Assembly: GCF_030295915.1 (NCBI RefSeq)
Contig: NZ_AP027361.1
Location: 1,488,001-1,552,000 of the forward strand
DNA from: Thalassotalea sediminis
GTDB lineage: Bacteria; Pseudomonadota; Gammaproteobacteria; Enterobacterales; Alteromonadaceae
Length of the DNA: 64,000 bases
Direction of reading: 5' to 3'
Numbering within the stretch: the stretch's first letter is position 1; every line of letters starts with the position of its first letter. This document shows positions 18,257 through 27,415 of this stretch, piece by piece. Position numbers and translations under genes: made by a program. The notes under the pieces were generated by a model. It searched no databases. It was not told the origin of the DNA and saw nothing but the letters and a program-made list of their open reading frames with translations.

Positions 18257-19348
18257 TCAATCGGTAAGGTTATTAATATCACCGCGCGTTACTGGGTACC
18301 CTAGATGCATCCAACCGAAAATGCCTTCCCATAAAACGGCTGTTCGGGTATATCCTCTGTTTTTTAATTTATTAATGACATGATCGGCTGCAGCGCGAGG
18401 GCAGGAACAATACGCCACTATTTGTACATCTGTTGGTATATCTTCAACCATGATATCAAGATCCGCATAGTAAGGAAGCGGCACCGAACCTTTAATATGC
18501 GCCGTTTGCCAAACAGAAGTTACGCGAGTATCAAATAGTACCATGCGTTGTTTTTTTTCTAGCGCCTCATTAAGATCTTCTGCCATCACGTATTGGTTAT
18601 CTTTTAATGAAAAGCTAGGATCAGCTCCTTTAGGGTTGATGACATAATTCTCTGGTGTTGGCAGTGATTTTAAAATGGGCTTGGTATCTTGCCAGCCACT
18701 TGCTTTACTGCGCAAAAAAGCAGTGATATTGTCGATTTCTTGGTCTGTTAAAACGCCTTGATATGCTTTCATCGGCGTATTTTGTCTGCCGTGCCTAATG
18801 GCATATCGAATGAATTCATCCGTGTTATGTGCCAATGCTGAAGGGTTACCGAGTGCAGGGGCGGTAATACCTTCGCCGTTTTTACCATGGCAGGTAGCAC
18901 ATTCTTTTTGATAACTTTGAGCGCCTTTTTGAATATCTCCATGTACGGGGTTGGTCGAAAGCTTTATACGATCTACACCAGCTTGTTCGAAGAGCCAATA
19001 GGTTAAATTCCAAGTTTCCGCCAACGTCATTGGACCGCCAACCTCGTCTAGGTAGCCGCCCATCGGGGTACCTGTTCTACCATAAGACATAGGCCTTAAA
19101 ATCGCATGTGGTACACCTGATTGAAACAAACTTGCACTTTTTAATGATGGGGCGTGGTCGTTTACATGCCCTTGTCTTTCTTTTCCATGACAAAGCGAAC
19201 AGTACTTTTGATAGTTTTGCTCAGCAACTTTCGCTTGTTCTGGTGTAAGCTTTCGTGGTGGAGGCATGGTTTCATAATCTTGCGCAATAACAGTAAGGGA
19301 TCCCAAAATTACAGATAAGCTTATAAGTGTCGTGAGTAATTTAATCAT
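18257..19348 (-). CDS. Di-haem cytochrome c fused to a rhodanese domain
   Basis: 363 residues, periplasmic (signal peptide 1-22). Two class I cytochrome c domains: CSLCH at 50-54 with a candidate axial Met in GTPMGGY (about 96), and CATCH at 150-154 with NTPMKAY. The C-terminal rhodanese domain (about 245-355) shows FDTRVTSVWQTAHIKGSVPLPY and a candidate active-site loop AYCSCPRAAAD, then the conserved GW/YPV ending. Cytochromes carry electrons; rhodaneses handle persulfide sulfur, so the fusion suggests periplasmic sulfur oxidation chemistry, which is inference. Co-transcribed with the aldo/keto reductase. Confidence 0.88.
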   Translation of the reverse strand: MIKLLTTLISLSVILGSLTVIAQDYETMPPPRKLTPEQAKVAEQNYQKYCSLCHGKERQGHVNDHAPSLKSASLFQSGVPHAILRPMSYGRTGTPMGGYLDEVGGPMTLAETWNLTYWLFEQAGVDRIKLSTNPVHGDIQKGAQSYQKECATCHGKNGEGITAPALGNPSALAHNTDEFIRYAIRHGRQNTPMKAYQGVLTDQEIDNITAFLRSKASGWQDTKPILKSLPTPENYVINPKGADPSFSLKDNQYVMAEDLNEALEKKQRMVLFDTRVTSVWQTAHIKGSVPLPYYADLDIMVEDIPTDVQIVAYCSCPRAAADHVINKLKNRGYTRTAVLWEGIFGWMHLGYPVTRGDINNLTD

Positions 19349-19712
19349 AAGAAAGAATTCCTTTTGTTCTGTTATTTTGTGTGCTGTTCATTCAAGCAAA
19401 ATATAAGGTGCGTTGATCATATAGTACAGTCAATTAGGCGCAAATAAATGTAACAAAGTTATCATGACTAAGATTAAGGATGTGTTTAAGCATTGAATGA
19501 ATTAGTCAGAAATATTGTTTTTTACAGTGCTAATATGCACTTATCAAACATAACTGTTTGTGATGTTATCGTTTATTTAAATATGAAGTCATTACAATAA
19601 CAAGCCTCGAAGGAAAATTTCTACTCATTTGCTGTTTGAGTCGCTTATGGAGGGTGATAATTGTCATGCTTTCGGTATAATCGCGTCAACGCAGTAAAAA
19701 GTTGAATATATT
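19349..19712. other. Divergent intergenic region
   Basis: 364 bases between the leftward cytochrome-rhodanese gene and the rightward peptidase gene. A TATAAT at about 19675-19680, 30-odd bases before the peptidase ATG, is a good -10 candidate; no matching -35 at 17 bases was convincing. No gene or structured RNA recognised. Confidence 0.4.
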
Positions 19713-20630
19713 ATGCAAAACGAAAAGGCTTACGCTATAGGCACACCCGGTAAAAAATGGGGTGAAGAAGAAAAACTACAATGGCAAAAATTACAAACAA
19801 TAAAGCGTAGTTATCAGCAAGAAGTTGTCAGTAAAATTGAACAATTAGGTGAAAAATTCAACATTACGCAATATGGGGCGTTGTCATTTGATGAACAGAG
19901 ATATCCTTTATTTGCGCTAACCTCGCAACACTTTGATGATTGTAAACCAACGGTACTCGTAACAGGTGGTGTGCATGGCTATGAAACTAGCGGTGTGCAT
20001 GGTGCATTATTATTTGCACAGCAATTTGCAGATAAATATCAAGATAAAGTTAATTTTGTTATTGCTCCTTGCCTCAGCCCTTGGGGCTATGAAACGATTA
20101 ATCGGTGGAACCCATTAGCAATCGATCCTAATCGCTCATTTTATGCTAACAGTCCTGCTCAAGAGTCAGCAAAATTAATGATGTTTGTTGAAAGTTTGGG
20201 TACGCGTTTACTGGCGCATTTTGATTTGCATGAAACAACAGACTCCGATAATACTGAATTTAGGCCTGCACTAGCAGCGAGAGATGCTGAAACGCACGAT
20301 AACTGGAATATTCCCGATGGTTTTTATTTAGTAGCAAACTCCGCAAAGGCTGAACCAGACTTTCAAAAGGCTATTATCGAAGCAGTATCTAAAGTAACGC
20401 ATATTGCCCCTGCAGATGATAATAACCAATTAATAGGTGTACCTTTATCACAAAAAGGTGTAATAAATTATGATGCGACGCCGTTAGGGCTATGTATGGG
20501 GTTTAGTGATGCAACGTATGTAACGACCACAGAAGTTTACCCTGACAGCCCTAAAGTAGATGCTGATAATTGCAATTTGGCCCAAGCAACGGTTATTACA
20601 GCTGGGTTAGATTACATACTAATGCAATAG
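19713..20630 (+). CDS. M14-family zinc metallocarboxypeptidase-like protein
   Basis: 305 residues with no signal peptide. Zinc ligands of the M14 fold: His88 and Glu91 in GGVHGYETSG, and His173 in HFDLHET. DPNRSFY (138-144) supplies the substrate-binding Asn-Arg pair, and a Glu in TTTEVYPDS (about 271) sits at the general-base position. Such short cytoplasmic members relate to both carboxypeptidases and succinylglutamate desuccinylase/aspartoacylase-like enzymes; the substrate cannot be named. It precedes efpL by 65 bases on the same strand. Confidence 0.8.
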   Translation: MQNEKAYAIGTPGKKWGEEEKLQWQKLQTIKRSYQQEVVSKIEQLGEKFNITQYGALSFDEQRYPLFALTSQHFDDCKPTVLVTGGVHGYETSGVHGALLFAQQFADKYQDKVNFVIAPCLSPWGYETINRWNPLAIDPNRSFYANSPAQESAKLMMFVESLGTRLLAHFDLHETTDSDNTEFRPALAARDAETHDNWNIPDGFYLVANSAKAEPDFQKAIIEAVSKVTHIAPADDNNQLIGVPLSQKGVINYDATPLGLCMGFSDATYVTTTEVYPDSPKVDADNCNLAQATVITAGLDYILMQ

Positions 20631-20695
20631 TATTCATGGTGAAAAGAAGCGTTGTTTTTCAATCTTCTTTCTAAGTAAATTTAAGGAACAATAGC

Positions 20696-21268
20696 ATGCC
20701 AAAGGCAAGTGAAGTAAAGAAAAACCAAGCCATAGAACACAATGGCGGTGTTTACATTATTAAAGATATCGAACGTTCAGTTCCGCAGGGAAGAGCTGGT
20801 GGTAGTTTATACCGTATGCGTATGTATGACGTCGTTACTGGCGGCAAAGTAGATGAAACATTTAAAGATGTTGATATGCTTAACTACGCTGATTTGATCC
20901 GTAGGCCGGTAATGTTTTCATACATCGATGGCGAAGAATATGTTTTTATGGATAATGAAGACTATACGCCATACAACCTCAACAAAGATAACATTGCCGA
21001 TGAGGTGTTATTTATTAACGAAGCAACACCAGGTATTCAAGTGATACTAGTCGATGGTGCGCCAGTAGGTTTGGATTTACCTACAAGTGTTGAGCTAGAA
21101 GTAGTAGAAACGGATCCTTCCATTAAAGGAGCGTCGGCAACGTCGAGAAACAAACCTGCCACATTATCAACAGGGCTTATTATTCAAGTACCTGAACACA
21201 TATCTACAGGTGATGTAGTTAAAATAAATACCGAAGAAAAGAAATTTATGGGGCGTGGTGATAAATAA
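20696..21268 (+). CDS. efpL: Elongation factor P-like protein EfpL (YeiP)
   Basis: 190 residues, three OB/KOW-like domains. Nearly co-linear with E. coli Yei[11 protein letters not shown] start, [30 protein letters not shown], and the C-terminal [18 protein letters not shown] signature followed by VPEHISTGD and FMGRGD. The tip loop (VPQGRAGGS) carries Arg33 where canonical EF-P carries the modified lysine, as in EfpL. It relieves ribosome stalling at polyproline-type motifs. Good ribosome site (AAGGA) before the ATG. Confidence 0.95.
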   Translation: MPKASEVKKNQAIEHNGGVYIIKDIERSVPQGRAGGSLYRMRMYDVVTGGKVDETFKDVDMLNYADLIRRPVMFSYIDGEEYVFMDNEDYTPYNLNKDNIADEVLFINEATPGIQVILVDGAPVGLDLPTSVELEVVETDPSIKGASATSRNKPATLSTGLIIQVPEHISTGDVVKINTEEKKFMGRGDK

Positions 21269-21477
21269 CTCTGGTTTACACTAAACGTTTAGAGCAATGT
21301 TACCTCGATTAACTGTTCTTAACGTGTGAAGTTATATCGCACGTACATTGTGTTGTCGGTTTTGGTAATATTGGACCTATGTTTGTCATCATCTAAGTCT
21401 GTATCGCAAGCCTTAAACTATTACCACGCAGTTTATGTTGTAGCTCATTTAGTGATATGTATTATGTCTATTAGTAC

Positions 21478-21507
21478 AAAGCGCCTTGTAAAAACAAAGC
21501 GCTTTTT
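21478..21507 (+). terminator. Rho-independent terminator downstream of efpL
   Basis: AAAGCGC (21478-21484) pairs with GCGCTTT (21499-21505), extended inward by TTGT/ACAA across one mismatch, AAAA loop, then T5. It lies 210 bases after the efpL stop and 23 bases before the convergent cohesin-like gene. Confidence 0.75.
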
Positions 21508-21529
21508 ACTAGTTTTTACACGCTGAACG

Positions 21530-22066
21530 TTAGCATGCTTTATTTTGATGTATCAGACGTCTATATAGTGTTATATAGCAACACATTGCTAATAATAACC
21601 ATGTTGCAGGTTCATGTACTGAGGTGACTAGTTCGGTATCGTTGATATCAAATTGCCTTACTGCACTAATATCAAAAGTAGCACTAAAATCGCTAAGTGC
21701 GGTGAAGTCGGCAATACCTAGTTTAAATGCGGGTAATGGAACTTCAGAAGCGTCAAACCACCAAATTGCAATGGATAATACATTGTCATGTTTTACTGCT
21801 ATGTCGGTAAATAGCGCACCGAATGCGGGAAATGGTGGAGCAATAACAGCTGCATCAAAAGTAAAGTCGTTAAATGACAGCAACGTGTTATCAAATATAA
21901 TATCTACTTCTAATGTTGCGGTATCCTCATGCAAACTTTCTGCAGTTAACGATAAATACACGTTGTCATTTTCGTTATATTGCGTGTTTTCTGTGTCTAG
22001 TGTAATAAATCCTGCGTGAGCTTTGATTGATAGCAATAAGCAAAGTGCAATTAAAATATTTTTCAT
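21530..22066 (-). CDS. Small cohesin-like protein with PEP-CTERM-like anchor
   Basis: 178 residues: signal peptide (1-18, ending AHA), a ~125-residue beta-sandwich with the cohesin-type pattern (N-terminal strand, DNVYLSLTAESL, LEVDIIFDNTLLSFNDF, then LSIAIWWF and a final strand), and a C-terminal sorting-like tail: VHEPATWLLL at 150-159, hydrophobic helix, then basic YRRLIHQNK. It begins 17 bases after the nuclease gene, whose product ends in a dockerin. A cohesin here would make the pair a secreted enzyme and its surface receptor. The cohesin assignment is by pattern and context and needs a profile search. Confidence 0.65.
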   Translation of the reverse strand: MKNILIALCLLLSIKAHAGFITLDTENTQYNENDNVYLSLTAESLHEDTATLEVDIIFDNTLLSFNDFTFDAAVIAPPFPAFGALFTDIAVKHDNVLSIAIWWFDASEVPLPAFKLGIADFTALSDFSATFDISAVRQFDINDTELVTSVHEPATWLLLAMCCYITLYRRLIHQNKAC

Positions 22067-22083
22067 GTTTGTGTCCTTTATTG

Positions 22084-24615
22084 TTATTCAGTTGCGCATC
22101 GAGTGCGGGTACAAAGTTTCATGTAGCCGCGAATATCGCGACGTGATAGTTGCTTATCACCATTAAAGTCATAGGCAAGGTCGGTTAGTTCACCAGAGGA
22201 AATAAGCGTTAAGAAGAGGTTTAGATCTAAATTGTCTATATCGCCGTCTTGGTCTAAGTCTCCAAATAGTGTTGAAAGCGACATTTCTATCACTATTGGG
22301 TCATGATCTGATGAGCGATATACATCAGGTGCATAATATTTTGTATGATGCACAGGTGTTTGATGCGCCATACTGTAATCAAGTACTCGAGGTTCGTCTG
22401 CATTTATTGGCCAAGCGACAATATCAACGACTTGTTTTGTTAACGTAGCGTTGGCTAGCGCATGATCTAACTGTCCAAGTTGACCATTAAATATGTAACT
22501 GTAGTTATTTGATTTACCTAGGGACGTGAATAAATCATTAAAACCATTTTGGGAAAAAGTTGTAATGGGATCTTCTTTTAAATAGGCATTTAAATCACCT
22601 ATGACTAATATTGCTTTATCCGTATATTCTTGATTTAAAAATTGTGACACAGCACTTGCGGCACGTGTTCTCGTTAGGTTGCAATTACCTTGACCATCAT
22701 TTTTGTCAAAGTCGCCTAAGCTATCACAGTTACTGCCTTTGGATTTTAGGTGGTTAACGGCAACGACAATTTCGCTATTTGATGACTTATGTGAGAACAA
22801 TTGCGTTAGCATCGGTCTGTTTTTAGTGTCGAGAAATAGCACGTTTCCTTGTTTATCAAGCGCAGAGTTTGCGCTGTTGAGTACTTTTGCTGGTGCTGAC
22901 GGTGAAACCGTAGCGACTTTGTAAAGTATACCTACAGCTATCGCATCATTTCCCATTTCACTGCGTTTTGGGATAATAAACTGATATTCTGGGTTGTTAA
23001 GATAATCATTTAACCCTTGGGTTAGATCAGCAATGGCAGCTTTCTCGTTATAGCCATCATTTTCAATTTCCATCAAGCCTACAATATCTGCATCTAACGC
23101 CGCAATTGCCGCAATAACTTTCTGGCGTTGTCGCTCAAATTCCAGCTCATTTTTAGCACCTCGGGCAGTTGGAAAACCTCCGCCTTCACCGTCACCATTA
23201 AAGTAGTTAAGGACATTAAAACTAGCTACTCTCAGGTTTCCAAGCGTTTCTATATTTGGCATCGCTTGACGGGCATTAGTTGGCTGGGTGTTTAATGGTA
23301 CTGTCGACAATATTTGATAATCACCAAAATGATAAGACAATATTCCATCAATTAATGTTACCGTATCGCCGCTGCGCAATGAGTTTATAGTGGTTAATTC
23401 AGGTGCGGGTGCTGGTAAGTATTCAGGGTTTTGAACAGTCTCACCATCATCGATAACGATAGACATATTCGCATTTTGGTTTGCTAACTGATTTGCAGCC
23501 TCACCAGGGGATGCAATCTGTGTAGGTGTAAATAAACGTTCAGGGGCTACTTCAAATTGTCCATATCTACCGTAATTGTATGTATCTGTAACAATAGCTT
23601 GTGATAATGAAACGCGCATACCTTCTAGAGATTCTCGTTGCGCGGTTGTTAATGGTAAGGTAATCGTTTGAGCAACAGGTAAATTGACATTCGATTGGCA
23701 TATCGTAAGAGCATCTATATTTGAAAGTTGTGTTAAGTTATTGTACTCACTAACTTTTGCCTTAATTCGGATGCGATCGCCAGGATTAACTTGTGTCGAT
23801 TGATGATAAACGAATACACCTTCTGAAGTCGCATCATTATTGTCTATTTCGTTGTCGGCACTTTGGAGAAAAAAGCCTTTGTAACCTGTTTGTTGTAATG
23901 TGTGAGTAACAACGCCCTCAGTCCAGACTACTTGCCCTGCAAGTGGCGTATTGTTGCTGTTTCCTTGTATACTTGCGATGCTTGTGAATGTATCGTTACA
24001 ACGCGTGTTGTCTTGGTTATCACCTCCACCGTCAGTATTTCCGCCATCATCACCGCCATTAGTTGAACCGTTAAATGTATGTTCGCCTAGGTTTTCCAAT
24101 GTATTGTTGTCATACCCTTGCCATTGATCGGCGGGGTTAAAGTCGTCAAAGGGATTGATGTCGCCAGTGGAGATTGTTGCATTTCGTATTAGCGTATTAT
24201 CTTTCGTACTGGTTAACGATGTTCCCCATTGGCTACCAGGATCTTGTCCAACTTTACCAATAGAATCAATGATAATACCATTTTTCTTTAGCACGATAGC
24301 ATCATCACCATTAAACAGTAAATTTCCCGTTTTTAAATCGGTTGTTGCGCTAAGATCTATATCTGTATGAGCGACGACAAAAGTGTTTTTTGCGGCAACC
24401 GATCCTGAAAGATCTATTGTCCTACCAACGACAGATTTACCGTTAAAATAGATTTCAATCTGATAGTTTGTTAAATCTACATTACTCTCGCTGGTATTAA
24501 ACAACTCTATTGCTTTGTTGTAACTACTTCCTTCTATGTACTCTGAAATAAGAATATCTGCCGATGCTGTGGTAGAAAGCAGGGTAGATAAGGCTATTAG
24601 GTTTATTTTATTCAT
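22084..24615 (-). CDS. Secreted ExeM/NucH-type nuclease with lamin-tail domain and C-terminal dockerin
   Basis: 843 residues, exported (signal peptide 1-19). Order: lamin-tail (LTD) domain about 20-165 (ILISEYIEGSSYNKAIELFN); Gly/Asp-rich linker; OB-fold-like middle (about 200-440); endonuclease/exonuclease/phosphatase domain about 455-775 with SFNVLNYFNG, LMEIENDGY, VNHLKSKGSNC, IGDLNAYLKEDP and SDHDPIVIE; then a 60-residue dockerin (784-843) with two EF-hand-type loops, DLDQDGDIDNLD and DFNGDKQLSRRD. The family degrades extracellular DNA. Usual relatives end in a membrane-sorting tail; here a dockerin takes that place and a cohesin-like gene follows. Confidence 0.9.
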   Translation of the reverse strand: MNKINLIALSTLLSTTASADILISEYIEGSSYNKAIELFNTSESNVDLTNYQIEIYFNGKSVVGRTIDLSGSVAAKNTFVVAHTDIDLSATTDLKTGNLLFNGDDAIVLKKNGIIIDSIGKVGQDPGSQWGTSLTSTKDNTLIRNATISTGDINPFDDFNPADQWQGYDNNTLENLGEHTFNGSTNGGDDGGNTDGGGDNQDNTRCNDTFTSIASIQGNSNNTPLAGQVVWTEGVVTHTLQQTGYKGFFLQSADNEIDNNDATSEGVFVYHQSTQVNPGDRIRIKAKVSEYNNLTQLSNIDALTICQSNVNLPVAQTITLPLTTAQRESLEGMRVSLSQAIVTDTYNYGRYGQFEVAPERLFTPTQIASPGEAANQLANQNANMSIVIDDGETVQNPEYLPAPAPELTTINSLRSGDTVTLIDGILSYHFGDYQILSTVPLNTQPTNARQAMPNIETLGNLRVASFNVLNYFNGDGEGGGFPTARGAKNELEFERQRQKVIAAIAALDADIVGLMEIENDGYNEKAAIADLTQGLNDYLNNPEYQFIIPKRSEMGNDAIAVGILYKVATVSPSAPAKVLNSANSALDKQGNVLFLDTKNRPMLTQLFSHKSSNSEIVVAVNHLKSKGSNCDSLGDFDKNDGQGNCNLTRTRAASAVSQFLNQEYTDKAILVIGDLNAYLKEDPITTFSQNGFNDLFTSLGKSNNYSYIFNGQLGQLDHALANATLTKQVVDIVAWPINADEPRVLDYSMAHQTPVHHTKYYAPDVYRSSDHDPIVIEMSLSTLFGDLDQDGDIDNLDLNLFLTLISSGELTDLAYDFNGDKQLSRRDIRGYMKLCTRTRCATE

Positions 24616-24793
24616 GTGATTTCGCCATTATCAATTGGATTTAGGTTTATAAGCTTTTAAAAAAGCTGACCAAATGGTAAGTCTTTATCGTTAAGGAATT
24701 GTTAATGGTCTATGTCTTCTTTATTAAATATCTATGTCAGATTTATGAAAGGTAATTACTAACAAGGTTTCAAACATTTTTTATATATTGAAT
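24616..24793. other. Promoter region of the nuclease/cohesin operon
   Basis: About 180 bases of AT-rich sequence upstream of the nuclease gene, bounded on the right by a MITE-like element. No specific site recognised. Confidence 0.3.
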
Positions 24794-25062
24794 TAGAGCG
24801 TGTTAACCTTTGCTGTTTGAGTTTTGTTCAAATTAAACACCTTCTGATCGCGGCACTTGGTTTATTGCATAATCATTCTATGGTTAGTTTTAAGTAACAA
24901 AGAGCAGGAGGCGTATAGTTGAATCCTTCGCTCTGTACCTGCTTGGCATTTCTACTGCGTTACGCTTTACTGGAGTAGAATAACAACACGGCGTAAGCGC
25001 TGCCTTATATAAATACCAAATAAATTGCAGCAAAAGTAAACATGAAAGATCAACACGCTCTA
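24794..25062. mobile_element. MITE-like element, 269 bp, with ~41-bp imperfect terminal inverted repeats
   Basis: The left end (TAGAGCGTGTTAACCTTTGC, from 24794) and the reverse complement of the right end (TAGAGCGTGTTGATCTTTCA, from 25062 leftwards) agree in the first 11 bases and in about 30 of 41. Both ends abut TA, consistent with a TA target duplication. No plausible transposase is inside; the short open frame across it is not gene-like. It looks like a non-autonomous or internally deleted transposon. No second copy was noticed in the window. Confidence 0.65.
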
Positions 25063-25145
25063 GTAGGTTATTCATCATTAGTCACTGTTTTTAAATTCTA
25101 CAATCGTGCTAAAGTGAAGAGAGACTATTTTGTTGAGGATTTAAT

Positions 25146-26087
25146 GTGCCAGCGGTTAACTTACTAGCATTAATAGATGATATTGCCACGGTTTTAGATG
25201 ATGTTGCTGTTTTATCTAAAGTAGCAGCCAAAAAAACGGCAGGTGTGCTAGGTGACGATTTAGCCTTAAACGCGCAACAAGTATCAGGTGTTAAAGCGCA
25301 AAGAGAATTACCCGTAGTGTGGGCGGTTACTAAAGGCTCTTTTCTTAATAAATTGATACTTGTGCCATTAGCGCTCTTGATTAGTGCAATATACCCTCCT
25401 TTGATTACAGTACTAATGGTTATTGGTGGTCTTTATCTGTGTTATGAAGGTGCGGAAAAAATCGTCCATAAACTCCGACAAACGCAGGAGGAAAAGTTAA
25501 CGCATCATCGGCAAGTTATCGAGCATTTAACAAGCGAAAGTGTCGATTTAGTAACACTTGAAAAAGATAAAATTAAAGGCGCAATTCGTACCGACTTTAT
25601 ATTATCAGCAGAGATCGTTGTGATAGTGCTTGGCTCTGTCAAAGAAGCAACATTTGAAACTCAGGTTGCGGTACTCAGTGGCTTAGCTGTGGCCTTTACT
25701 GTTGGTGTATACGGCCTAGTTGCTGCTATTGTTAAACTTGATGACCTAGGCTTATATTTACTGAGAAAGTCAAAATCAGGCGGTTTTAACCAATTACAAA
25801 GAAGTGTCGGACGATCGATATTAATTTTTGCGCCTATGCTTATGAAATCATTGGCAGTCATTGGTACATTAGCCATGTTTTTAGTAGGGGGGGGCATCCT
25901 CGTCCACAGTTTTTCTTTTTTACATCATTTTTCACAACATGTTGCCGAAATGGTTATCAATTATATTGGTAGCGGTGGAACAGCGGTTATAGGGGTTGTA
26001 CATGACGGGGTAGTAGGATTAATTGCTGGACTCCTAGTACTGGCGGTAATGGAGATATCTGCCAAAATTAAGCGCAAGGAAAATTAA
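25146..26087 (+). CDS. yedI: DUF808 inner-membrane protein (YedI family)
   Basis: 313 residues starting at a GTG with GAGG eight bases upstream. The family signature LLALIDDIATVLDDVAVLSK, AAKKTAGVLGDDLALNAQQV and ELPVVWAVTKGS is at the N terminus, exactly where E. coli YedI begins. About five hydrophobic segments follow (around 70-105, 150-170, 178-200, 230-265 and 275-305). Function unknown for the family. The next gene (HDOD) follows 37 bases later on the same strand. Confidence 0.9.
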   Translation: MPAVNLLALIDDIATVLDDVAVLSKVAAKKTAGVLGDDLALNAQQVSGVKAQRELPVVWAVTKGSFLNKLILVPLALLISAIYPPLITVLMVIGGLYLCYEGAEKIVHKLRQTQEEKLTHHRQVIEHLTSESVDLVTLEKDKIKGAIRTDFILSAEIVVIVLGSVKEATFETQVAVLSGLAVAFTVGVYGLVAAIVKLDDLGLYLLRKSKSGGFNQLQRSVGRSILIFAPMLMKSLAVIGTLAMFLVGGGILVHSFSFLHHFSQHVAEMVINYIGSGGTAVIGVVHDGVVGLIAGLLVLAVMEISAKIKRKEN

Positions 26088-26124
26088 TATTAGCGTATAA
26101 TTTAGTGTTATTTAAGGGGACAAA

Positions 26125-26961
26125 ATGAGACAAACCGTAGAGCAGTATATAGCGGATTCACAAGAGCTTTGTGTGTTGCCAGATATCTACTTAAAATTAA
26201 AAAAACTAATCGCTGATGAAAATGCAACCTTAGCAGATATTGCAGAGGTTTTATCGCTTGAGCCGGCTATTGCTTCAAAATTACTAAAAATCGCGAATAG
26301 TTCTATTTTTGGTTTTCCACGAGAAGTTGTTTCTATCGATCGCGCTTTGATGATATTAGGTACTAAAGAAGTGGAAAATCTCATTGAAGCTTATGGCATC
26401 ACCGCAGCGTTCTCAGGTATAGATCCAAATATTGCTGATATGGATAGGTTTTGGGAAATTAGTGTTGATTGCGCGCTATTGACGAAGTTTTTTGCTCAGA
26501 AACTCAACCTACCAAATGCTGAAAGCCTTTTTCTATCGGGGTTATTTCACAATATAGGCGCACTAATTCTTGTACATTTGGCGCCGAAACAGGTGAAATA
26601 TAGCGAAGGGTATAATAAGTCTGAGACACCTTGGGAGCGTCAAAAAGATGTGTTAGGTTTTACGTATTCAGATTTAAGTGCTGCATTGTTAACATCTTGG
26701 CAGCTACCAACGTTAATTGTTGAGCCAATTGCACAATATCAAGATGCCTATCAAAATGAATTGTCAGACAGTGCTAGTCTACTTTTTGTTACCACTCGAT
26801 TGGCCCTTATTAATTCACATCCTGGGATGTATGCTAAAAAAACATTTTTAGGTACCCATTTACTCGAAAAACTAGGGTTATCGTCAGATGATATTGAAGA
26901 AGGCTTACGTTACTGTAATCAGCAAGGTGTAGAAATATTAGCGGTACTTGAATTAATTTAA
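26125..26961 (+). CDS. HDOD-domain signalling protein
   Basis: 278 residues, almost entirely an HDOD domain (about 15-210): LPDIYLKLKKLI, the LSLEPAIASKLLKIANSSIFGFPREVVSIDRALMILG block with its RA-(I/L)-xxLG signature, and LFLSGLFHNIGALIL, where the HD metal-site Asp is replaced by Asn (HN). HDOD proteins lack phosphodiesterase activity and act as scaffolds in signalling, often linked to c-di-GMP or stress. Good GGGGA ribosome site. Partner unknown. Confidence 0.88.
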   Translation: MRQTVEQYIADSQELCVLPDIYLKLKKLIADENATLADIAEVLSLEPAIASKLLKIANSSIFGFPREVVSIDRALMILGTKEVENLIEAYGITAAFSGIDPNIADMDRFWEISVDCALLTKFFAQKLNLPNAESLFLSGLFHNIGALILVHLAPKQVKYSEGYNKSETPWERQKDVLGFTYSDLSAALLTSWQLPTLIVEPIAQYQDAYQNELSDSASLLFVTTRLALINSHPGMYAKKTFLGTHLLEKLGLSSDDIEEGLRYCNQQGVEILAVLELI

Positions 26962-27058
26962 GCGTTTAACGCTGTCATTTAACTGTCATGTTTTTTTCAA
27001 AAAATGGTCATATATACTGTCTACATTGAAGCCATCATGAATAATGTGGAAGTAGATG

Positions 27059-27232
27059 ATGGATTCGATAGACTTAAAAGACATTGAAAATTTTGACTTT
27101 GATGAATTAGAAATTCGTGAAGCGAAAGTGAAGCTTAAAACGCGAAAGCGTAAATGGCGCGAAATTGAAAATATAAAGGAAGTTAGGCGTTTACGAAAAG
27201 AGTTAGCACAGTATGAGAGTTACGAAATATAA
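27059..27232 (+). CDS. DUF3545 family small protein
   Basis: 57 residues, too short for most ORF cut-offs. Acidic N-terminal half (DLKDIENFDFDELEI) followed by a strongly basic helical half with RKWREIENIKEVRRLRKEL, the KRxWREIExxKxxxRLxKEL signature of DUF3545 in gammaproteobacteria. A GGAAG ribosome site lies six bases before the ATG at 27059; an ATG three bases upstream is also in frame. Function unknown; the charged helix suggests nucleic-acid or protein binding. Confidence 0.78.
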   Translation: MDSIDLKDIENFDFDELEIREAKVKLKTRKRKWREIENIKEVRRLRKELAQYESYEI

Positions 27233-27369
27233 GTCAAAGTACTTTTACTAGCGTGTTGATGTCAGCAAAAAACTGCCAAAGTAAGAATGCATTGATACTG
27301 ATACATTTAAGTGAAAATATTTTTATTTTTACTATTGTTTTTTATTTTATTGCCCAGAAGTAAGTAAGT

Positions 27370-27397
27370 AGAGATGTTTATCTCTGTTTCTTTTTTT
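27370..27397 (+). terminator. Hairpin with T tract just upstream of hpf
   Basis: AGAGAT (27370-27375) GTTT ATCTCT (27380-27385) followed by GTTTCTTTTTTT. It resembles a weak intrinsic terminator and ends 19 bases before the hpf start, so it either ends transcription from the DUF3545 gene or attenuates hpf. Confidence 0.45.
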
Positions 27398-27415
27398 CAA
27401 TGAAGAGGGTGTAAA

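Noticed and set aside
21326-21526. 66-codon + strand ORF after efpL starting at GTG
   Set aside because: No ribosome site and it overlaps the terminator at 21478-21507; treated as non-coding.
24890-25078. 62-codon minus-strand ORF
   Set aside because: It lies across the MITE-like element, has no ribosome site and no gene-like composition.
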